Source of the DNA: UBA1067 sp050874585
GTDB taxonomy: Bacteria > Verrucomicrobiota > Kiritimatiellia > RFP12 > UBA1067
Direction: 5' to 3'
Length of the DNA: 27,274 nucleotides
Assembly: GCA_050874585.1 (NCBI GenBank)
Contig: JBNMKZ010000028.1
Coordinates: 1 to 27,274, forward strand
Shown one piece after another: positions 1-7,864 of the stretch. Position 1 is the first letter of the stretch; each line of letters begins with the position of its first letter. Position numbers and translations under genes: made by a program. The notes under the pieces are model-generated. The model saw only the letters and a list, made by a program, of their open reading frames with translations. It did no database searches and had not been told where the DNA came from.

Positions 1-15
1 AAACATACCCGCCGA

Positions 16-50
16 CAGGTTGCAAACAGCCTTCGGCTGTTCACAACCTG
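16..50. other. Strong two-part hairpin upstream of dinB
   Basis: CAGGTTG at 16-22 pairs with CAACCTG at 44-50. Inside that, after a symmetric CA/CA internal loop, AACAGCC at 25-31 pairs with GGCTGTT at 35-41 around a TTC loop. The result is 14 base pairs in 35 bases. There is no T-run on either side, so it is a weak candidate for an intrinsic terminator. It may end an upstream gene outside the window, or be a repeat element. The function is not known to me. Confidence 0.5.
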
Positions 51-71
51 ATCGACGGCTCTGTTCACAAC
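38..71. repeat. Direct repeat CTGTTCACAAC, two copies
   Basis: CTGTTCACAAC occurs at 38-48 and again at 61-71, a spacing of 23 bases (about two helical turns). The first copy overlaps the right arm of the hairpin at 16-50. The pair lies about 110-130 bases upstream of the dinB promoter. It does not match the E. coli or Gram-positive LexA box. It could be a regulator site, but nothing else supports this. Confidence 0.35.
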
Positions 72-177
72 GCTTTTCACCTCAAAAATACCTTTCCCCA
101 GCTAAATCAGACCCACACTTATGCCCGAAGCCTCAAAATAATCGAAAGATGCGGAAAAGCCATGAGGTGAATCGTGG

Positions 178-192
178 TATAATAGCGTGCGT
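178..192 (+). promoter_or_regulatory. dinB promoter, predicted leaderless start
   Basis: A perfect TATAAT at 178-183 lies 9 bases before the ATG at 193. Transcription normally begins 6-8 bases after the -10 box, so the mRNA should start within about three bases of the start codon. No Shine-Dalgarno sequence can lie on such a transcript. No good -35 box is visible at 16-18 bases upstream. Confidence 0.55.
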
Positions 193-1389
193 ATGGCGAC
201 GATACTTCACGTGGATATGGATGCCTTCTTCGCATCCGTTGAACTTCTCCACCACCCCGAGTGGCGGGGAAAGCCACTGATTGTCGGATCCGGACCGCAC
301 GAGCGCGGCGTCGTCTCAACCTGCTCCTACGAAGCGCGGCGCTTTGGCATCCATTCCGCGATGCCCTCCCGAACGGCCTACGAACGCTGCCCCCAGGCAA
401 TCTTCACGCCGCCACACATGGAACTCTACCGAGAGGTTTCCGCTCGCGTCTTTGAGATTTTCGGTCACTACTCCCCTTTCGTCGAGGGCGTTTCAATCGA
501 CGAGGCCTTTCTCGACATTACCGGGACGACCCACATCTATGGGAACGACCTCGTCCGCTTCGGCGAAGCCCTCCGACGCGAAGTCCACGAGACCTGCGGT
601 GTGACCTGTTCGGTCGGCATCGCTCCCAATCGTCTGCTGGCAAAAATCGGCTCCGAACAGAACAAGCCGGACGGGTTGACCATCATGCCCTTTGAACGTC
701 AGGCCATCCTTGAATTCCTTGCCCCCAAACCCGTCGGCATTCTCTGGGGTGTCGGCGAAAAGACGCGCGACATCCTCAAGTGCCACGGTCTCATGACGTG
801 TGGCGACATCCAGCGAGAACCCCTCGCACGACTACGGGCGACGTTCCACTCCGAAGAATTGGCTCGCACCCTCATCCGTCACGCCTGCGGCATTGATGAC
901 TCCGTCGTTGCCTACGACCCCGTGCCTGACCAGTCCGTCTCTCGCGAATACACCTTCGCGGAAGACGAACACAACCGCGAAGTCGTGCGACAGCAGCTCC
1001 TGAAACTCGTCAACGAAGTGGGCTTCCGCTTTCGCCGCGAAAAGCGATGGGCACGGACGGCACGTCTCAAGCTCCGCGATGCAGATTTCCAGACACAGAC
1101 GCGGCAAATGTCCTTTGACGCACCCGCACGGGATGACATGTCCTTCCGCAAGGCTGCCCTCACCCTCTTTGATCGAATGTGGCCCCCGTGCGCGGGGAAT
1201 CGGCACCTGACGATTCGACTGATCGGATTCGGTGTCACCAACATCCAGACTTCGCCCGAGCAGGAGCCGACACTCTCACTCTTCGCCTTCCCGGAGGATA
1301 CCATCCGCGACAAGAACGAGCGCCTGTCGGATGCGCTTGATGCACTCCACGCCCGAGGACTGTCGACGAACCTCGGGGCGGAGGTGTAG
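193..1389 (+). CDS. dinB: DNA polymerase IV (Y-family translesion polymerase)
   Basis: This is an error-prone, proofreading-free polymerase that copies past DNA lesions. The 398-residue product opens with the palm motif HVDMDAFFASVE (Asp8, with the Phe12-Phe13 steric-gate region). It carries SIDEAFLD with catalytic Asp103 and Glu104 at the same positions as in E. coli DinB. A helix-hairpin-helix/thumb segment follows around 170-230, and the little-finger domain fills the rest. The length is slightly longer than E. coli DinB (351). A GTG at 187 is in frame, but the ATG at 193 gives the family-typical MATILHVDMD start and fits the promoter spacing. It is the only plus-strand gene and converges on the transglutaminase gene with 4 bases between the stops. 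No terminal beta-clamp motif is obvious to me. No recognisable LexA box is seen. Confidence 0.95.
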   Translation: MATILHVDMDAFFASVELLHHPEWRGKPLIVGSGPHERGVVSTCSYEARRFGIHSAMPSRTAYERCPQAIFTPPHMELYREVSARVFEIFGHYSPFVEGVSIDEAFLDITGTTHIYGNDLVRFGEALRREVHETCGVTCSVGIAPNRLLAKIGSEQNKPDGLTIMPFERQAILEFLAPKPVGILWGVGEKTRDILKCHGLMTCGDIQREPLARLRATFHSEELARTLIRHACGIDDSVVAYDPVPDQSVSREYTFAEDEHNREVVRQQLLKLVNEVGFRFRREKRWARTARLKLRDADFQTQTRQMSFDAPARDDMSFRKAALTLFDRMWPPCAGNRHLTIRLIGFGVTNIQTSPEQEPTLSLFAFPEDTIRDKNERLSDALDALHARGLSTNLGAEV

Positions 1390-1393
1390 CCCA

Positions 1394-4300
1394 CTACTTC
1401 ACTTTCACGCGCCGAACACTCAGCGTCCGACTGCTCCGCGAGGTCGCCAGACGATTCCAATCCTTCAGCAGCTGGAAGTAGGTTGCATCCAGCATGTCCG
1501 CCTTGCGACGATTGACCGTCCGACGAACCGTGACAACAAGCCGCCCCGACGAGTCCAGTTCCGTCTTAACCGTACTCTCACACCAAGTGGACGCGTCCAA
1601 CGGGCTCCTGAAACAAAACTCGTCCGGCAGGTGCTCGACTTCGGTGTAGCCCTCCGGGAAGATGACTCGAACTTCCGTCTCGGACTCGTCGGTCGCTGAA
1701 ATGCCGAGCGGCGTCTCGCGCACCGAGCCCGTCAGTGGAAAGAGTGCTTCCGCGAGCGAATGAATCGAGAGTGAAATCGTATCGCCCTCCACCGTCGCAT
1801 AGTTCGGCACAAAGCAGGAGAATGCCAGTTCGGCTGGATAACTCTTCACATCCGTCTCAAGCTCGCTCGTCGCCGAAGCCGCCATTGAAATGGAACCGAC
1901 GAGGGACTGGTAATCACGCTCCCTGTCCTCCGGCAGTATTTCCGAATACTTGCGGCGGAAGGCGGCGACACCCGGGCCCCACAGACGCGTCCGAGATTCG
2001 ATGTCAACGGCACCGTTCTCCCGAACCTGCACATCCAACTGGACAACCTCACGCGGCACATAGTCCGGCCGAGTCGGCTTCACCACGCCAAAAGTACCCG
2101 TCTCAGGGTCGAAGTAATCACAGCCGGCGAAGGCCGTCGCCCCATAGACGGAGTAGCGACCTGCCGTCCCGACGAAAGTCTCGCGGTGCTCGCCACCGAA
2201 GCCAAGGAAGCCGCCCACACGCTCCCGAACGCGGCACAAGGCAAAGGCAAAGGCCCTGACATTCGGCTTCTCGTACTTGTCTCGCCGACGAATCGCCTCC
2301 GAATCATTGGCATTGTCGGCTGCAAAGACAACATCCGCCTCATACCCCGCGCCCCGCAGGAGGGCGCAAAGTGTCCGAACATAGTCAAGCCGCGTCGCAT
2401 ACCGTTCCTTCAAAACGGTTTCAGGCGCGGTCATCTGACAGTCGATTGGCAGTTCATAAAGTGACGGCCCGACAATCCGAACATTGGTCTGCATCCATGT
2501 GCAGATTTCGGCAAGCGACAGAGACGAGAAACTCGGCAGATCATCGCCCCCATTGATGGGAGCGACATTGACCGCCGGACGCAATCGCCGCGCTGCCGCG
2601 TCAAAGTCGTCACACGAAATGACCTCGTAGTCGCGCCAGCGTTCATCCGCGGGTTGCATCGGCTCAACTGCCAGCCGCGGCAGTTGAGCCTCCTCGCGCC
2701 GCCAGCCGTTCACACGAACGACGCGACGCTCGGTCGGATTGTAGGAGTCGAAGAAGTAGCTCGCATAGAACGGTGTGGGGGCGTTCGTCACCGTAATGAC
2801 CGACTTGATGGAAATGACGCTACCAATCTCAACGGACGGCAGATTCACGACCAGCAACTTGCCCGCCGGATAACGCGGTGCTGAACTCGCCCAACTACAA
2901 TCCAGGATGTTCATCTCACTCGGCTTGAGCGCATAAACACGTCCATTCCGATTGGAGACGGTGGCGGTGAGCACCTCCGTCTTTTTCCATGTCGGATTGT
3001 ACGAAAAGGTCCGCTCGGCGAGACGCTTCTTGCCCTGATAGGTCAGCACCTGCTGAACAATCTCATTCGTCACGACCCACGACCGGTCGGACAGAATATC
3101 CGTCTCACTTGAATCGAGAAGCGTGTGGACATCGGCCCCCCGCGTCGCATCGGCGAAGAAAACGGGCTTCTGCCGTTCGGCGGCCTCAATCGCCTTCATT
3201 CGCTCACGGAGTTCCTGATAGGCGTTCGGCGCAAATTCAACCGCATTCAGCGAAAGGACGCGATTGACCCGCAGCGTCCCATTCGAAAGCGAGAATGTCC
3301 GGCAATAGCCGAGCCCCCCGACGAGATTTCGGTCCTCCGGCAATTCCTTTACCTCGCCCAAGGCGTCCCCCAGGTCAATGGACAGCGTCTCCTTTGTCCG
3401 TGCGGTCGAATCAAGGACAAGCGGATACTTGCGCTCTTCCAGAAGCGTGTTGCCGTCCAGCAGGCGAAGGACGAGCCCAAGCGAACTCGACACCATCGGG
3501 ACATTCATTCGATTCTCCGTCCGGCCCTTCAGAACCATGCCCGGCAATTTCGACAGTAGCGAGACTCTCAGGGGCACATCGGTATCGCGAAGGTCGCGTG
3601 GCTCAATCTCGCACTTGACGAGTTCCGCACCGGGAGCGACGGCCTGCACCACCCGCTCGAAGAAAACGGTACGCAATTCGGGTGTACGGCGAACGAGCGC
3701 ACCGCGATAGGCTGTATCGTTGATTCCCGTAAAGTCAATTGTATTCTCCAGCACCATTGAACCGTCTTTCGCCAATCGTGCCGTCGAAACGATGTCGACC
3801 GAATTCTCCTCCGGCGGCGGAACTGGCGACGTGCGCAGCCCCTCCCCATCCGGACGCGCCACCAGATAACTACGCGAGCAGAGATAGGCGGGGAAAAGGT
3901 CCTTCGTGTTTTCATTCGTCGGATCCATCAGCAGATAAGAACGCTCGCCGTTCTCGTCCCGCTCGTCCTGTTCGACGGCGACAATCGCATGGTTGAAGTA
4001 GGGCTGTGGGACATCCGGATCCATCTTCGCACCGACATTGATGAGGACGGGGAAGGCCTTGAAGCCGGCAATTCGCAGCATGGCAACCAAAAGCCCCGCC
4101 TTGTCGCGGCAGACTCCATAACGGTTGTCGAATGTAATGTTGACATCGTGCGGCGCATAACCGGGCGAGTCGTCCTCCATCGTCAGCCCCATGTAGCGGA
4201 CTTCCTGCGAAACGAACTTGAAGAGTGCGCGGACATCCCGTCCGATTTCATTCACCTTGTTCGTCATTGCCTCCGTCGTGCAGGCGAGGCGGGGTTCGCA

Positions 4301-5065
4301 AAGCCGCCAGTACCATTGAGAGATCTCACGCCAATCCGCCGCCGTCGACAACCGCACGTTCTGTACCTGCGTCCAGGTCGGCGGCATATCGGGATCGGGG
4401 AAGATACGCGGCGAATTGGTCGCCGTGTAGGTATAAAGCATCGAACCATCAGGCAACTTACGCTCAGTTGACACGACATTACCAAGCGGATGCCGAATGG
4501 CCCATGAACGAATGGGCCGTTCAGCCGGGGCCTTGACCTCATAGACGCTCCGAAGAATCGGGTACGTCCACTCCATGATTGTCGCATCGCTCCACTGGTC
4601 CTGAATGCGGCTCTTCACGACCGCCCGACGCATCTTGAGGTGGACGACTTCGCCAACCTGAAGGCCGGGGATTGTGCAGGTGACCTTACGGTCAAGGGGA
4701 TCGACGATATTCTCGCGCATGGACGAATTGTCAGTCGACTCCCGCATCGTCGCGGCAAAATCGATTGCCCGTTCAACACCATTCGTCCCAATGACGCCGA
4801 GCGAAAGTATCTCCGCCTTGCCATACCGAGCGTTGTAGTCAAACGAGATGATGCGCTCCTCCCGCTGGCCGCGCTCCGTGAGAACCTTGGTGCGCGACTC
4901 CACGGTCGTCTCATATGTGCCGTCCGGGCGGTAGGCAACCGATTCGTGCTCATCCAAGATGACGGCATCCGCATCCGGGAAGCGCGCTCGCGTCACCTCC
5001 TCCGCACACAAGGCCCCAAGCGACAGCCCGAGGCAAACGACAAGCCAAGTCTTCAAGGCGTTCAT
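1394..5065 (-). CDS. Secreted double DUF3857/transglutaminase-like protein
   Basis: The product has 1223 residues and a cleavable signal peptide at about 1-21 (hydrophobic LVVCLGLSLGA, then cleavage near ALCA). The first half holds a DUF3857 domain (about 25-200) and a transglutaminase-like domain. Cys319 (RYGVCRDKAG), His359 (YFNHAIVAV) and Asp381 (LLMDPTN) form a complete triad. A beta-rich DUF3858-like segment follows. The second half (from about 640) repeats the order. In its transglutaminase fold the Cys position is Arg892 (RYATRLDYVR) and the His is also lost, so this copy looks inactive. The role (peptide or protein processing or binding in the periplasm) is inferred from the family only. 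Start choice: ATG at 5065 has GGGAG eight bases upstream. The ORF could extend to 5086, but that would overlap the upstream gene's stop. The gene lies 17 bases after the amidohydrolase gene and is probably cotranscribed with it. Confidence 0.85.
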   Translation of the reverse strand: MNALKTWLVVCLGLSLGALCAEEVTRARFPDADAVILDEHESVAYRPDGTYETTVESRTKVLTERGQREERIISFDYNARYGKAEILSLGVIGTNGVERAIDFAATMRESTDNSSMRENIVDPLDRKVTCTIPGLQVGEVVHLKMRRAVVKSRIQDQWSDATIMEWTYPILRSVYEVKAPAERPIRSWAIRHPLGNVVSTERKLPDGSMLYTYTATNSPRIFPDPDMPPTWTQVQNVRLSTAADWREISQWYWRLCEPRLACTTEAMTNKVNEIGRDVRALFKFVSQEVRYMGLTMEDDSPGYAPHDVNITFDNRYGVCRDKAGLLVAMLRIAGFKAFPVLINVGAKMDPDVPQPYFNHAIVAVEQDERDENGERSYLLMDPTNENTKDLFPAYLCSRSYLVARPDGEGLRTSPVPPPEENSVDIVSTARLAKDGSMVLENTIDFTGINDTAYRGALVRRTPELRTVFFERVVQAVAPGAELVKCEIEPRDLRDTDVPLRVSLLSKLPGMVLKGRTENRMNVPMVSSSLGLVLRLLDGNTLLEERKYPLVLDSTARTKETLSIDLGDALGEVKELPEDRNLVGGLGYCRTFSLSNGTLRVNRVLSLNAVEFAPNAYQELRERMKAIEAAERQKPVFFADATRGADVHTLLDSSETDILSDRSWVVTNEIVQQVLTYQGKKRLAERTFSYNPTWKKTEVLTATVSNRNGRVYALKPSEMNILDCSWASSAPRYPAGKLLVVNLPSVEIGSVISIKSVITVTNAPTPFYASYFFDSYNPTERRVVRVNGWRREEAQLPRLAVEPMQPADERWRDYEVISCDDFDAAARRLRPAVNVAPINGGDDLPSFSSLSLAEICTWMQTNVRIVGPSLYELPIDCQMTAPETVLKERYATRLDYVRTLCALLRGAGYEADVVFAADNANDSEAIRRRDKYEKPNVRAFAFALCRVRERVGGFLGFGGEHRETFVGTAGRYSVYGATAFAGCDYFDPETGTFGVVKPTRPDYVPREVVQLDVQVRENGAVDIESRTRLWGPGVAAFRRKYSEILPEDRERDYQSLVGSISMAASATSELETDVKSYPAELAFSCFVPNYATVEGDTISLSIHSLAEALFPLTGSVRETPLGISATDESETEVRVIFPEGYTEVEHLPDEFCFRSPLDASTWCESTVKTELDSSGRLVVTVRRTVNRRKADMLDATYFQLLKDWNRLATSRSSRTLSVRRVKVK

Positions 5066-5082
5066 AAGCAATCTCCCTACCA

Positions 5083-5907
5083 TCAATCAAGTTTCAGCAA
5101 CCGCAGGGCATTCTTCGCAAAAAGCGACTCCCAGTCTCCCGGCACGCGGATGGACTTCACCCAGGATACGGCTTCAGCGTAATTCACCCAGGGAAAGTCC
5201 GTGGCGAAGAGAATCCGTTCGGTCGGCCATCCGCGCAAGAGACGAATCTGCTCATCCCGATGCCAGTCCCGGTGCAGGGCGGACGTATCGATGTAGCAGC
5301 CGAGTTCCAACAAGTCGTCCGTCGCATGGGCCGGATACCCTGCACATCCGCCCAAATGCGCCGCGACAAATGTCAGCCCGGGGACATTGCGCAAGAGCGT
5401 CGCGATTTCGGACGGTCCGCAGGCATCCGTGCGGTCGGCATAGCCAAGGTCGTGCCCCGCATGACATTCGACAACCAATCCGAGGTCGGCAATTGTACGG
5501 AACATCGGCCACACGGACGGATCAGCCAGCGAGAAGTTCTGGTAATAGGGATGGAACTTGATGCCACGAATGCCGGCGGCGGCGATGGCCCGCAGATGGG
5601 GAATGAGTTCTGGATCCTGCGGATGAACGGAGGCGAAGGGAATAATCCGCCGCTGGGCGCGTTCACCCAGCTCGCCACTCAGAATCTGCTCGGCCGTTCG
5701 GAGAATGACATTGAATTGCGGCGGCTTCGTGGCAATCGGGCACATGACGGCCCGATCGACACCAGCCAACTCCATGTTGTCCAGCTGATTCTCAAGCGTA
5801 CCATCCCCCACGGGCCAAAGGACACCTTCCGTCGCCCGGGACATCTGGGCAATGGCCCGTGCCGCCACGATTCTCGGAAAATTATGCGAATGAAAGTCTA
5901 TTATCAT
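5083..5907 (-). CDS. Amidohydrolase (amidohydrolase-2, TIM-barrel metal enzyme)
   Basis: This is a 274-residue TIM-barrel hydrolase or decarboxylase of the amidohydrolase-2 family (PF04909 type). The metal-site pattern is clear: the HxH motif DFHSH at residues 4-8, a mid-barrel His in ECHAGHD, another in AAHLGG, and the late catalytic Asp in FATDFPW. It also has GIKFHPYYQ. Family members act on cyclic amides or acids, or decarboxylate aromatic acids, and the substrate cannot be read from sequence. The ORF extends 15 codons upstream, but the ATG at 5907 places the HxH motif at the usual N-terminal position. The upstream extension would begin inside the TATAAT promoter box. No strong Shine-Dalgarno site is seen. 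It heads a two-gene unit with the transglutaminase protein. Confidence 0.85.
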   Translation of the reverse strand: MIIDFHSHNFPRIVAARAIAQMSRATEGVLWPVGDGTLENQLDNMELAGVDRAVMCPIATKPPQFNVILRTAEQILSGELGERAQRRIIPFASVHPQDPELIPHLRAIAAAGIRGIKFHPYYQNFSLADPSVWPMFRTIADLGLVVECHAGHDLGYADRTDACGPSEIATLLRNVPGLTFVAAHLGGCAGYPAHATDDLLELGCYIDTSALHRDWHRDEQIRLLRGWPTERILFATDFPWVNYAEAVSWVKSIRVPGDWESLFAKNALRLLKLD

Positions 5908-5950
5908 AGTTTTGCGGCTGCCGGCATACTTGGGATGCCGATAGCCGCTC

Positions 5951-5956
5951 ATTATA
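5951..5956 (-). promoter_or_regulatory. Predicted -10 box for the amidohydrolase unit
   Basis: On the minus strand a perfect TATAAT (preceded by GG) lies at 5956-5951, about 43 bases before the ATG at 5907, giving a leader of roughly 35 bases. No convincing TTGACA-like box is present 16-18 bases upstream. The box falls between fucO (ends 6017) and the amidohydrolase gene, indicating that the latter starts its own transcript. Confidence 0.5.
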
Positions 5957-6016
5957 CCATCTTTTCCGTCTGTGCGCAGGCGACACGACGCAGCAAGATG
6001 GCAAGCTGCCCCTTCA

Positions 6017-7162
6017 TTAGATGAGGGAGAGATAAAGTTTCTCGATGTCCTTCACCGTGCAGTCACGCGGATTGCCCGGACGACACGCATCAGCATAAGC
6101 CGATTCGGCGAGGAACTTGACATCCTCCTTCTTGAGAACGCCCTTCAGGTTCGTCGGAATGCCAACATCCTTCGAGAGTTTCTCAACCGCCGCAATAGCG
6201 GCCTTCCGCGCCTCGAGAAGGGTCATCTTCTCAACGCCCTTGACCCCCATTGCCATCGCAATGGCACGATACTTGCCACCCGTCTTCGGTGCATTGAACT
6301 TCATTGCCGTCGGCAGAAGAATGGCGCACGCCTTTCCATGGGGCATATCATAGAGTGCCGAAAGCCCATGTGCCATCGAATGGTCGATGCCAAGCCCGAC
6401 ATTCGAAAAGCCCATCCCGGCGACATACTGTCCAAGTGCCATACCCTCACGCCCGGACGGCTTATTGGCGACGGCATCACGCAAATGAAGCGAGATGAGT
6501 CGAATGGCCTCAAGATGCATGAAGTCCGTCATCGGGCAGGCGGCCTTCGTAATGTAGCCTTCAATCGCATGGGTCAACGCGTCCATACCCGTAAAGGCGG
6601 TCAGGCCTTTCGGCATCGATGCCATCATCTCGGGATCGACAAAGGCGACGACGGGAATGTCGTGCGGGTCGACGCAAACGAACTTGCGGTGCTTCTCGAC
6701 ATCCGTAATGACATAGTTGATGGTTACTTCCGCCGCCGTGCCGGCTGTCGTCGGGACCGCGAGAATTGGCTTGGACGGCTTGGTCGTCGCCGCACACCCC
6801 TCAAGCGAACGAACGTCGGCGAACTTCGGATTGGCCATGATGATGCCGACGGCCTTCGCCGTATCCATCGAACTACCGCCGCCAATAGCGATAATGGCAT
6901 CCGCCTTCGCCTTCCGAAACGCCTTCACGCCGTCCTTCACATTCTGAATGGTCGGATTCGGCTTGATTTCGGAATAGACGGCATAGGCTACCTTCGCCTT
7001 GTCAAGAAGATTCGTCACCTTCTTCGTCACGCCGAACTTGACGAGATCAGGATCCGAGAAGACAATCGGCTTCTTCAGTCCTCGTGCGGCGAGTTCGGCG
7101 ACAATCGCCGAAATGGCACCGGCCCCATGGTAGGAGGTTTCATTCAGGATGATGCGGTTCAT
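6017..7162 (-). CDS. fucO: Iron-containing alcohol dehydrogenase, lactaldehyde reductase type
   Basis: This is a group III Fe-dependent NAD(H) alcohol dehydrogenase of 381 residues. By close family resemblance to E. coli FucO it reduces L-lactaldehyde to L-1,2-propanediol. Visible features are the nucleotide-binding IAIGGGSSMDT (94-97 GGGS) and the FucO-like stretches FADVRSLEG, PTTAGTAAEVTINYVITD and FVCVDPHDIP. Iron ligands are Asp194 and His198 (GMDALTHAIEG), His261 (GIDHSMAH) and His275 (MPHGKA). An AAAGGG ribosome site precedes the ATG by 9 bases. It follows pgpA by 21 bases and is probably cotranscribed with it. No fucose or rhamnose catabolic genes are in the window, so whether it really handles lactaldehyde from deoxy-sugars is open. 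Propanediol or another short-chain aldehyde are alternatives. Confidence 0.9.
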   Translation of the reverse strand: MNRIILNETSYHGAGAISAIVAELAARGLKKPIVFSDPDLVKFGVTKKVTNLLDKAKVAYAVYSEIKPNPTIQNVKDGVKAFRKAKADAIIAIGGGSSMDTAKAVGIIMANPKFADVRSLEGCAATTKPSKPILAVPTTAGTAAEVTINYVITDVEKHRKFVCVDPHDIPVVAFVDPEMMASMPKGLTAFTGMDALTHAIEGYITKAACPMTDFMHLEAIRLISLHLRDAVANKPSGREGMALGQYVAGMGFSNVGLGIDHSMAHGLSALYDMPHGKACAILLPTAMKFNAPKTGGKYRAIAMAMGVKGVEKMTLLEARKAAIAAVEKLSKDVGIPTNLKGVLKKEDVKFLAESAYADACRPGNPRDCTVKDIEKLYLSLI

Positions 7163-7183
7163 GCGTACTTACCCTTTCGTTGA

Positions 7184-7651
7184 TTAGAAAACAAGCCAAA
7201 CAATCAGCCAGTTGATCGCAAGCGAATAGAGGTTCGCCAAGAAATCGTCCACAACTATGCCGCGCCCACCGGGAATGGACTGCAACTGCCGCGCCGGCGG
7301 CGGCTTGATGATGTCAATCGCACGGACGACAGCGAAGAACACCAGCATGGACCACCACGGCAGGTCAAGAATCGGAATGCCCACAAAAGAAATTGGATAA
7401 AGCATCCACTCATCCGCCGTAATGCGCCCGTCATCCTTGATACCAAGCGTCCGCTCCGCAAGGTCACAGATGGGAATCGCCGCCAGAGTTAGGAGAAGGC
7501 ACAGGGGAATCTGCGCCCATGGCGGCAAGAAGTCAAGGGCGTATGCCAGCGCTACGCCCGGCAGACTCCCAAACGTCCCCGGCGCAAAAGGCGCAACAAG
7601 TCCAAGCCCGAACCCCGAGGCAACGAACAAATTCAACTTCTCAAGTTTCAT
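7184..7651 (-). CDS. pgpA: Phosphatidylglycerophosphatase A
   Basis: This membrane enzyme dephosphorylates phosphatidylglycerol-phosphate to phosphatidylglycerol in phospholipid synthesis. The 155-residue product has the family hallmarks in order: APGTFGSLPG near residue 25, the acidic DDGRITADEWMLYPI (metal-binding Asp/Glu) and RAIDIIKPPPARQLQ, then IPGGRGIVVDD. Three to four hydrophobic segments lie between them. The length matches the family. The ATG at 7651 is only 8 bases after a TATAAT box and has no Shine-Dalgarno site, so the gene is predicted to be translated from a leaderless mRNA. It leads a two-gene unit with fucO. Confidence 0.95.
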   Translation of the reverse strand: MKLEKLNLFVASGFGLGLVAPFAPGTFGSLPGVALAYALDFLPPWAQIPLCLLLTLAAIPICDLAERTLGIKDDGRITADEWMLYPISFVGIPILDLPWWSMLVFFAVVRAIDIIKPPPARQLQSIPGGRGIVVDDFLANLYSLAINWLIVWLVF

Positions 7652-7659
7652 TTGACTGA

Positions 7660-7689
7660 ATTATACTACATTCTCGTCCCTTCTTGCAA
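7660..7689 (-). promoter_or_regulatory. pgpA promoter, predicted leaderless start
   Basis: On the minus strand TATAAT lies at 7665-7660, with TTGCAA at 7689-7684 as a -35-like box 18 bases upstream. Only 8 bases separate the -10 box from the ATG at 7651, predicting transcription initiation at or next to the start codon. The promoter sits just beyond the hisG-side terminator at 7705-7732. Confidence 0.6.
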
Positions 7690-7704
7690 GCGCGAATGCA
7701 AGCG

Positions 7705-7732
7705 AAAGGCCCGGTTTTTCAACCGGGCCTTT
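7705..7732 (-). terminator. Terminator hairpin after hisG and the bS22 gene
   Basis: Twelve perfect base pairs, AAAGGCCCGGTT at 7705-7716 and AACCGGGCCTTT at 7721-7732, enclose four bases. Read on the minus strand the loop is a GAAA tetraloop. The A/T ends of the stem supply a short U-tract on either strand (CCUUU). It begins 3 bases after the stop codon of the small ribosomal-protein gene, which is where a terminator for the hisG unit is expected. Confidence 0.8.
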
Positions 7733-7735
7733 GCC

Positions 7736-7825
7736 TTACTTATTCTTATGACGCATGGCTTTCATGCGCTTGTCGTATTTATGCTTCGACATTTTTTTCC
7801 GGCGTTTCTTCTTGATGGAACCCAT
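7736..7825 (-). CDS. Tiny bS22-like ribosomal protein (AURKAIP1/COX24 domain)
   Basis: This 29-codon gene encodes a highly basic peptide. It begins MGSIKKKRRKKMSKHK and ends KAMRHKNK, with 13 lysines and 4 arginines. The pattern MGS-x-KKRRK-MSKxK matches the AURKAIP1/COX24 family: mitochondrial mS38 and the small mycobacterial 30S protein bS22, which starts in nearly the same way. By analogy it would bind 16S rRNA near the decoding region of the small subunit. Support that it is a real gene is good. A perfect AAGGAG lies 7 bases before the ATG, the stop is followed directly by a terminator hairpin, and it sits 39 bases after hisG on the same strand. Assignment to this family is by recognised motif; membership in the ribosome is inference. 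Confidence 0.8.
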   Translation of the reverse strand: MGSIKKKRRKKMSKHKYDKRMKAMRHKNK

Positions 7826-7864
7826 TGTTTTCTCCTTTTCTTGTAGAGACCTGTTAGTGATGAA

